From assembly GCA_958427375.1 (NCBI GenBank), contig CAUABY010000048.1, positions 1 through 11,081 of the forward strand: a DNA stretch of 11,081 nucleotides, in the 5' to 3' direction. The stretch's first letter is position 1, and the number at the start of each line of letters is the position of its first letter. The stretch is from an uncultured Eubacteriales bacterium. Its GTDB lineage: Bacteria; Bacillota; Clostridia; Oscillospirales; Oscillospiraceae. The notes below the pieces were generated by a model. The model made no database searches. It was not told the origin of the DNA and was given only the letters and a program-made list of their open reading frames with translations. The translations under genes and the position numbers were made by a program. This document shows positions 6,674 to 11,081 of this stretch, in pieces.

Positions 6674-8807
6674 TTTCTTCGCTCTCCTCGCGTAAATGTT
6701 CGCGCACCTCGGCAATATGCTTTGCGGCCTCCGGGTAGCGCTCCTTGAGGTGCTTTTCAAGCTCCTCCCTGTGCTCGCGCAGGTATTTTGCAAGCTCCGG
6801 GCGCCGCTCACGCACATGGCGGACAAGCCGCTCGCGCTCGCGCTCGATATCCTCAAGCACCGCGTCCTCGCTGTGGCCGAGGAGTCTGGCAAGCTCGCTC
6901 AGGCGTTCCTCCAAGAAGCTGAGCACACCGTCCTGGTCGACAAGGCCGTGCCACACGCCGCGGTGGAGCAGGTACTCAAGCTCATGCTCACGCTCGCGCT
7001 CGTCCACGTTTTCAAGCGTGGAGAGCATTTCCCCGGCGATGGCTTGGAGCTTCTTCTCCGCGTCCGCGCCGTAAGCCCACTCAAGCTCCTGCGTCTGGCG
7101 CAAAAGCTCGGCAAAGTCGCCCCGAAGCCCGGCAGGGAGAAGGCTGTCAGCAAGATCCTCGTTCAGCCCGCACTCGACAAGGGCGGAAAACATACTGCGG
7201 CGCACCGCTCCCTCGTCGACAAGTGCCGAAGCGCCAAAGCGCCGGAGCTCGTCATTGACCTCGCCGATATGCTCGGTGATATACAGCTTCACGCCGCGCG
7301 CTTTGAGCTTGCGGTACATTATCAGCATGCGCTCCGCCGCCGTGCTGTCAACGCTGACAATGCCGCTCGCGTCGACGATGACGGCGCGGGTATCCGGCTT
7401 GATGCTGTCCTCGATATCCCTCTGAAAAAGAGATATATTAGCAAAAAACAGGCTGCCGCTGAACCTGTAGATGACGATACCCTCGATAGGCCGCGCCTCG
7501 CTCATGCGGCCAAGCGGGTACACGCCGGGGCGGTCTGGGATGAGGCCGAGAAAGTCGCGTTTTGGCTGGGAGGCGCGGTGGATAACATCGGCAAAGCTGA
7601 GGACAACGCCGATGATAACGCCGTAAATCGTGCCGAGCACCAGCACGCCGAGAAAGGCCGCGATGAAGATATAAAATTCCTTGCGGTCCGCCCTGAAGAG
7701 CTTTTTGGCCACATCAAACTCGACCGCGCCCATGAGCGCGGAGATGACGATAGCCGTCAGCACGGGCACGGGCAGATACCGAATGAAGCCGGTGCAGAAG
7801 ATGAGCACCACTACCATCAGCGTCGCCGCAACGAGGCTGACAAGCTGACTCCTGCCGCCGAACTGCTCATTCATTGCCGAGCGGGACACGCTGCCATTCG
7901 TCGGACAGCAGCCGACAAAGGCCGAGGCGAAGTTGGCGAGCGAGAAGGTCAAAATCTCGCGGTTATCGTTGAGCTTATAGTCGTTTTTCAGGGCGAAGCT
8001 GTTTTCGGCCAAGAGCGTCTCCGCCATTATGACGATGGCGACAGAAAGGCTCGCGCCGAGCCCCTGTGACACGTCCATGAGGCGCAGATCGGGCAGAACT
8101 ATGCGCGGCAGGCCCGGCTCGACCGCCGCGAGGCAGGCTACGCCGCGCCCGGCAAGGTCGAACAGATACGAACCCGCCGCGCCCAGAACCATGATGACGA
8201 TTGCCATGGGGAACTTGGGGAAGAGCTTTTTGGCCGCGATGAGCACCGCGAGCGCGGCAATGCCCAGCGCGAGAGAGAGCCAGTGGATATCCGCACAGCA
8301 CTCAACAAGATGCACCGTCAGCTCGAAAAGCTCGCCTGAGCGCGCGCCGTGACCCAAAAGCTTTGGGCACTGCATCAATATTATAGTGCAGCAGATGCCG
8401 CTGATGAAGCCGCCCATGACCGGGGTTGATATGTAATTAAGCACCTTTCCGGCCTTAAGCAGGGAAAAGAGCAGCAGCCAAAGCGCTGTATAAAAGCTCA
8501 GCACCGGGACGAGCTGTGCCGCCTCCGGCGAGCCGAGGGAAACGCCCATCCCGGTGAGGATGCCGCCGACCATGGCGGCGGGCGCCGCGTCCACGCCGAA
8601 GATGAACTGCGGCGAGCTTGAAAACACCGCGAAAATCAGCACCGGCAGAAGCGAGCCGTAAAGCCCGTACACCGCCGGGAGCCCCGCAATCTGCGCATAG
8701 CCCATGGAGATGGGGATTGACACCGCGGCAATCACAAGGCCGGAGATGAGGTCATTTTTCAGATATTCACGTTTATAGCCCTTGAGGCTTAAAAACAAGC
8801 CCTTCAT
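6666..8807 (-). CDS. SulP-family anion transporter with STAS domain and repeat tail
   Basis: This is a 713-residue SulP (SLC26-like) inner-membrane protein. The transmembrane part covers about 15-410, including LPAVYGLYGSLLPVLIFAVF (43-62) and the later helices to VVLSFADVIH. A STAS domain follows (about 441-545; core AVIVDASGIVSVDSTAAERM). Substrate is an inorganic anion such as sulfate or bicarbonate; it cannot be told from sequence alone. Typical bacterial members end soon after STAS, but this one adds about 165 residues: a Glu/Arg/His-rich helical segment (548-660) and four 11-residue repeats (661-704), then an acidic end. The start has GGAGG five bases before the ATG, and a promoter at 8839-8867. 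It is coupled to the dipeptidase downstream through an 8-base overlap. Confidence 0.92.
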   Translation of the reverse strand: MKGLFLSLKGYKREYLKNDLISGLVIAAVSIPISMGYAQIAGLPAVYGLYGSLLPVLIFAVFSSSPQFIFGVDAAPAAMVGGILTGMGVSLGSPEAAQLVPVLSFYTALWLLLFSLLKAGKVLNYISTPVMGGFISGICCTIILMQCPKLLGHGARSGELFELTVHLVECCADIHWLSLALGIAALAVLIAAKKLFPKFPMAIVIMVLGAAGSYLFDLAGRGVACLAAVEPGLPRIVLPDLRLMDVSQGLGASLSVAIVIMAETLLAENSFALKNDYKLNDNREILTFSLANFASAFVGCCPTNGSVSRSAMNEQFGGRSQLVSLVAATLMVVVLIFCTGFIRYLPVPVLTAIVISALMGAVEFDVAKKLFRADRKEFYIFIAAFLGVLVLGTIYGVIIGVVLSFADVIHRASQPKRDFLGLIPDRPGVYPLGRMSEARPIEGIVIYRFSGSLFFANISLFQRDIEDSIKPDTRAVIVDASGIVSVDSTAAERMLIMYRKLKARGVKLYITEHIGEVNDELRRFGASALVDEGAVRRSMFSALVECGLNEDLADSLLPAGLRGDFAELLRQTQELEWAYGADAEKKLQAIAGEMLSTLENVDEREREHELEYLLHRGVWHGLVDQDGVLSFLEERLSELARLLGHSEDAVLEDIERERERLVRHVRERRPELAKYLREHREELEKHLKERYPEAAKHIAEVREHLREESEENE
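6696..6827 (-). repeat. Four 11-residue coding repeats in the SulP tail
   Basis: Residues 661-704 of the SulP protein align as four units of 11: LVRHVRERRPE, LAKYLREHREE, LEKHLKERYPE and AAKHIAEVREH. Position 1 is hydrophobic (L, L, L, A), position 4 is His or Tyr, position 5 is V, L, L or I, and position 7 is Glu. A weaker fifth unit precedes them (650-660). The DNA is diverged, so the 33-base unit is kept at protein level. Eleven-residue periods suit a long amphipathic helix or right-handed coiled coil. Confidence 0.75.
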
Positions 8808-8838
8808 ATATTCCTCCGTAAGGAAATGGATGAATAAT

Positions 8839-8867
8839 ATTTTATCTCAGCCGCGCGCCGCCGTCAA
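8839..8867 (-). promoter_or_regulatory. Promoter of the SulP-dipeptidase unit
   Basis: On the minus strand, TTGACG (8867-8862) and TAAAAT (8844-8839) are 17 bases apart; the -35 starts five bases after the MATE stop codon. The spacer is unusually GC-rich. The start point near 8832 gives a leader of about 25 bases before the SulP ATG. With no hairpin between, MATE readthrough may add to expression. Confidence 0.65.
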
Positions 8868-8871
8868 CAAA

Positions 8872-10242
8872 TTACTGCTTTTGGTGGGGGTGACTGCGCT
8901 TTATGGAGAGGATGGCGTAATACGCCGCGCAGACGACGAGCATGAACACCGCCGCCGCCGTCTCCGAAAGGCCGATGTGGAAAACCACGGGCTTAGGCCG
9001 CGTACACATAAACCACGCGACAGGCACACGCACGGCGAGCACCGAGCACAGCCCCTGTGCCATGACAAAGCCGGTTTTGCCGATGCCGTTGAAGTAGCCG
9101 GTGAAGCAATAGGCGATGGACATGATAAAGCACTCGATTGACGTGGCTTTCAAAAACTCCGCCGAGACCGCTATGACCTCCGCGTCCTCTATGAAGATGG
9201 ACGAGAGAAAATCGCCGTGGAAAAAGCCGACATAGGCCGTGGCCGCGCCGAGGATGGCGGCGGTGAGCATACCGTCCCACATGGCGCGGCGGGCGCGCTC
9301 ATGCTGCCCAGCTCCGGTATTCTGCGCCACGAAAGCCGACACCGACTGCATGTATGACATCGGTATGAGCAGAATGAACATGGCGAGCTTTTCCGCGATA
9401 CCCACGCCCGCCGAGATGACGAGGCCGAGCGCGTTGACAAGGCCGATTATAATGAGGTAGGACACCTCGTTGCACATATCCTGTAGGGCAATCGGCGCGC
9501 CGAGGCGCAGCACACTGCCAGCCGTTTTCAGGTTGAAGCGGCACGCGCCGCCCGTTATTTTAAAGGGCAGGCCGTGCTTTTTGATAAGCAGGCACGAGAG
9601 CACAACCGAGATGGCCTGTGCCGCGGTTGTGGCGATAGCCGCGCCCGCCGCGCCCATTTTCAGGCCGCCTATCAAGAATAGGTCGCCCGCGACGTTGATG
9701 ACGCTGGCAATGGCAACGAAGATGAGCGGGGCGCGGGAGTTGCCCATGCCGCGGAAAATGGCGGAGACAAGGTTATAGGCCGCGATAAAGATGCAGCCCG
9801 CGCCGCAGATGCGGATATAGGTCACGGTGTGCTCCAACGCCTCCGCCGGGGCGTTCATCAAAAGGGCTATGGGGCGGGCGGCGAGTGTGGTGACGAGGCT
9901 CAGTGCAAGGCCGAGCACGGTAAAGATATACACACTCGTCGATATCGCGCGCGCCGCGCCCTCCCCGTCGCGCTCGCCAATCTTCGTGCCTAACAGGACG
10001 GTTGTACCCATGGAGAGGCCGGAGGTGAGCCCGGTGATGATGAGCATGGTCTGGCTGCCGGTGGAGACGGCCGACACCTCCGCCGAGCCGCAGAAGCGCC
10101 CGACCGCCCACATATCGAAGGCGCCGTAAAAGGTCTGCAAAAAAAGTGCCATCAGCACCGGCACCGAAAACTTCAAAAGCGCGGGGACTATAGGGCCGGA
10201 GAGGAAATTTCCGTCCGTGCTCTTTGCGGTGTTTTTACTCAT
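8872..10242 (-). CDS. MATE-family multidrug/metabolite efflux transporter
   Basis: This 456-residue protein has the 12 membrane segments and two-fold repeat of the MATE family, here of the bacterial DinF/NorM-like kind. Family features visible are the first helix pair FSVPVLMALFLQTFYGAFDMWAVG after a short soluble start, the GTTVLLGTKIGERDGEGA loop (about 79-96), and the FRGMGNSRAPLIF segment ending helix 5 (about 163-175), which is mirrored in the second half by CFTGYFNGIGKTGFVMA. It should export cationic drugs or metabolites using a sodium or proton gradient; substrate cannot be told. The ATG at 10240-10242 lacks a close Shine-Dalgarno: the nearest G run (10257-10260) is 14 bases away. Its start overlaps the stop of a 14-codon frame, so translational coupling is likely. 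A consensus promoter is upstream. Confidence 0.92.
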   Translation of the reverse strand: MSKNTAKSTDGNFLSGPIVPALLKFSVPVLMALFLQTFYGAFDMWAVGRFCGSAEVSAVSTGSQTMLIITGLTSGLSMGTTVLLGTKIGERDGEGAARAISTSVYIFTVLGLALSLVTTLAARPIALLMNAPAEALEHTVTYIRICGAGCIFIAAYNLVSAIFRGMGNSRAPLIFVAIASVINVAGDLFLIGGLKMGAAGAAIATTAAQAISVVLSCLLIKKHGLPFKITGGACRFNLKTAGSVLRLGAPIALQDMCNEVSYLIIIGLVNALGLVISAGVGIAEKLAMFILLIPMSYMQSVSAFVAQNTGAGQHERARRAMWDGMLTAAILGAATAYVGFFHGDFLSSIFIEDAEVIAVSAEFLKATSIECFIMSIAYCFTGYFNGIGKTGFVMAQGLCSVLAVRVPVAWFMCTRPKPVVFHIGLSETAAAVFMLVVCAAYYAILSIKRSHPHQKQ

Positions 10243-10283
10243 TTTTTATCATAAATCCCCGCTTTTATATTCTTCATTTTCAT
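10239..10283 (-). CDS. Possible 14-residue leader peptide ahead of MATE
   Basis: The small frame MKMKNIKAGIYDKK begins at ATG 10281-10283, with GGAG (10291-10294) seven bases ahead, a proper ribosome site. Its TGA stop (10239-10241) overlaps the MATE start codon in an ATGA arrangement. MATE has no good ribosome site of its own, so this frame probably delivers ribosomes to it. No stem able to form a clear attenuator is apparent. No peptide function is suggested, and such frames can occur by chance. Confidence 0.5.
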   Translation of the reverse strand: MKMKNIKAGIYDKK

Positions 10284-10317
10284 AATATCACTCCAAAATC
10301 ATAATTATTTTAACTAA

Positions 10318-10346
10318 ATCATAGCCTATCCGCCTGATATTGTCAA
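10318..10346 (-). promoter_or_regulatory. Promoter of the MATE gene
   Basis: On the minus strand, TTGACA (10346-10341) and TATGAT (10323-10318) are 17 bases apart. The start point near 10311 leaves about 28 bases before the small leader frame and about 70 before the MATE ATG. It is back to back with the promoter of the glycosyltransferase gene. Confidence 0.75.
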
Positions 10347-10370
10347 GCCCGGCGGCGCTTTGCCGACAGT

Positions 10371-10392
10371 TCCGTCACAGTTTGTTGACGGA
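10371..10392. promoter_or_regulatory. Inverted repeat between two divergent promoters
   Basis: TCCGTCA (10371-10377) and TGACGGA (10386-10392) form a perfect 7-base dyad with an 8-base centre. It lies between the -35 boxes of the MATE promoter (10341-10346) and the glycosyltransferase promoter (10413-10418), where an operator for either could sit. No regulator gene is adjacent; binding is unproven. Confidence 0.35.
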
Positions 10393-10412
10393 TTATTAAT
10401 AATATATATGTA

Positions 10413-10441
10413 TTGCTAAAATGCCCCTTTTGTCGTATAAT
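10413..10441 (+). promoter_or_regulatory. Promoter of the glycosyltransferase gene
   Basis: TTGCTA (10413-10418) and TATAAT (10436-10441) are 17 bases apart on the plus strand. Transcription would begin near 10448, about 25 bases ahead of the ATG at 10473. Confidence 0.7.
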
Positions 10442-10472
10442 AGTATGATTTTATTTCAGGATGGAGCGTCCA

Positions 10473-11081
10473 ATGAAAAATTGGCTGAAAAAATACACCG
10501 CGCTCATTCTCGCGCTGGTGCTCGTCTGTGCCGTATGCCTGATGTTCGCCTCGCGCAAGGACGGCATGTTCATTGACGAGATTTACACTTACGGCCTCGC
10601 CAACAGCCGCTACGCGCCCTATGTGACCGACATTAAGGATGGCGACCTCATCAACAAGGTGATGACACGTGAGGAGCTGACGGACTATCTCACTGTCGGC
10701 GAGGACGACCGCTTTGACGCGGGCTCTGTGTACTACAACCAGACGCGCGACGTACATCCGCCGCTCTATTACTGGCTTTTCAATTTTGTCAGCTCGCTCG
10801 TGCCGGGGGAGTTTTCAATGTGGACGGGGCTGATTCTCGACCTCGTTATCTACCTGCTGGCGCTTTTTGTGCTGTACAAGCTGGCGTTTATGCTGTTCGA
10901 CAGCCGCCTTTGCGCGGTGTCGGCGGTTTTAATCTATGGCTTAAGCACCATCGGCCTTTCAACAATGCTGATGATACGCATGTATGTGCTGCTCACGTTA
11001 CTCACCGTACTGCTCGCCTATCTCATTGCGCGGCTCATGCGTGAGAGGAAAGCGCTGCTCTATCCGCTTATTGGATTGACC
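10473..11081 (+). CDS. GT-C/family 39-like membrane glycosyltransferase, 3' part beyond window
   Basis: The first 203 codons are open to the window edge. An N-terminal membrane segment (about 9-26) is followed by an outside loop with the acidic pair D35-E36 in FIDEIYTYGLAN, then VHPPLYYW (94-101), and further hydrophobic segments (about 117-141, 147-165, 170-188) with IRMYVLL (168-174). The Asp-Glu loop and the HPPLYY motif are characteristic of GT-C enzymes such as the family 39 protein mannosyltransferase and ArnT-like groups, which move a sugar from a lipid-phosphate donor to an acceptor outside the membrane. Donor and acceptor are unknown. The insert between residues 45 and 92 is longer and more charged than I expect for a first loop. 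GGAG (10463-10466) lies six bases before the ATG, and a promoter is just upstream. Confidence 0.8.
   Translation, partial: MKNWLKKYTALILALVLVCAVCLMFASRKDGMFIDEIYTYGLANSRYAPYVTDIKDGDLINKVMTREELTDYLTVGEDDRFDAGSVYYNQTRDVHPPLYYWLFNFVSSLVPGEFSMWTGLILDLVIYLLALFVLYKLAFMLFDSRLCAVSAVLIYGLSTIGLSTMLMIRMYVLLTLLTVLLAYLIARLMRERKALLYPLIGLT

Noticed and set aside
6674..6892. N-terminal extension of the dipeptidase to 6892
   Set aside because: The extension is an out-of-frame reading of the SulP tail, Arg/Ser-rich with no dipeptidase similarity.
6696..8069. 457-codon open frame on the plus strand
   Set aside because: It lies wholly antisense to the clear SulP gene, resembles no family, and reflects GC-biased codon use on the opposite strand.
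8845..8862. GC-rich stretch after MATE as a terminator
   Set aside because: No adequate inverted repeat and no T run; it is better explained as the spacer of the SulP promoter.
10416..10757. 113-codon open frame on the minus strand
   Set aside because: Antisense to the glycosyltransferase gene and covers its promoter; no family match.

Overview
This 11-kb stretch looks like chromosomal DNA from a low-to-mid GC-biased Clostridia-type Firmicute, probably a gut Oscillospiraceae-like anaerobe. The support is indirect: strong AGGAGG-type ribosome binding sites, sigma-A promoters with 17-bp spacers, short intrinsic terminators, and families common in that group (PadR/DUF2812, DUF4180, EFR1-type flavodoxin-ferredoxin fusion, NptA-PhoU transporter, MATE pump). 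The coding DNA is GC-rich, with AT-rich gaps. I see no rRNA, tRNA, CRISPR array, insertion sequence or phage gene, and no stretch over 300 bases lacks a gene.

Left end (1-1254): a partial DUF2812 gene and an overlapping PadR-type repressor gene read leftward. They diverge from a small DUF4180 gene reading right. Between them lies a compact control region: a perfect-consensus promoter for padR, three operator-like palindromes on and after that promoter, and a separate extended -10 promoter for the DUF4180 gene. A bidirectional terminator separates DUF4180 from the next, convergent gene.

Middle (1281-6673): four leftward genes, three of them ended by clear hairpins: an unrecognised 483-residue membrane-anchored coiled-coil protein, a Na/phosphate cotransporter fused to PhoU, an EFR1-type flavodoxin/ferredoxin electron carrier, and an M19 membrane dipeptidase. 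The dipeptidase start overlaps the end of the SulP gene upstream, so it belongs to the next unit.

Right (5708-10283): MATE efflux pump, SulP anion transporter with STAS domain, and dipeptidase, all leftward. SulP has its own promoter placed just after the MATE stop codon, and no terminator separates MATE from SulP. The SulP protein carries an unusual charged C-terminal tail built of 11-residue repeats. A 14-codon open frame ends exactly on the MATE start codon.

Right end (10413-11081): diverging from MATE, a GT-C/family 39-like membrane glycosyltransferase gene runs off the window.

The genes do not make one pathway. They are mostly separate envelope functions (phosphate, anion and drug transport, peptide turnover, glycosylation). 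The points most worth a second look are the SulP tail, the PadR operator cluster, a possible STAS-like fold for DUF4180, the coiled-coil membrane protein, and the small frame ahead of MATE.
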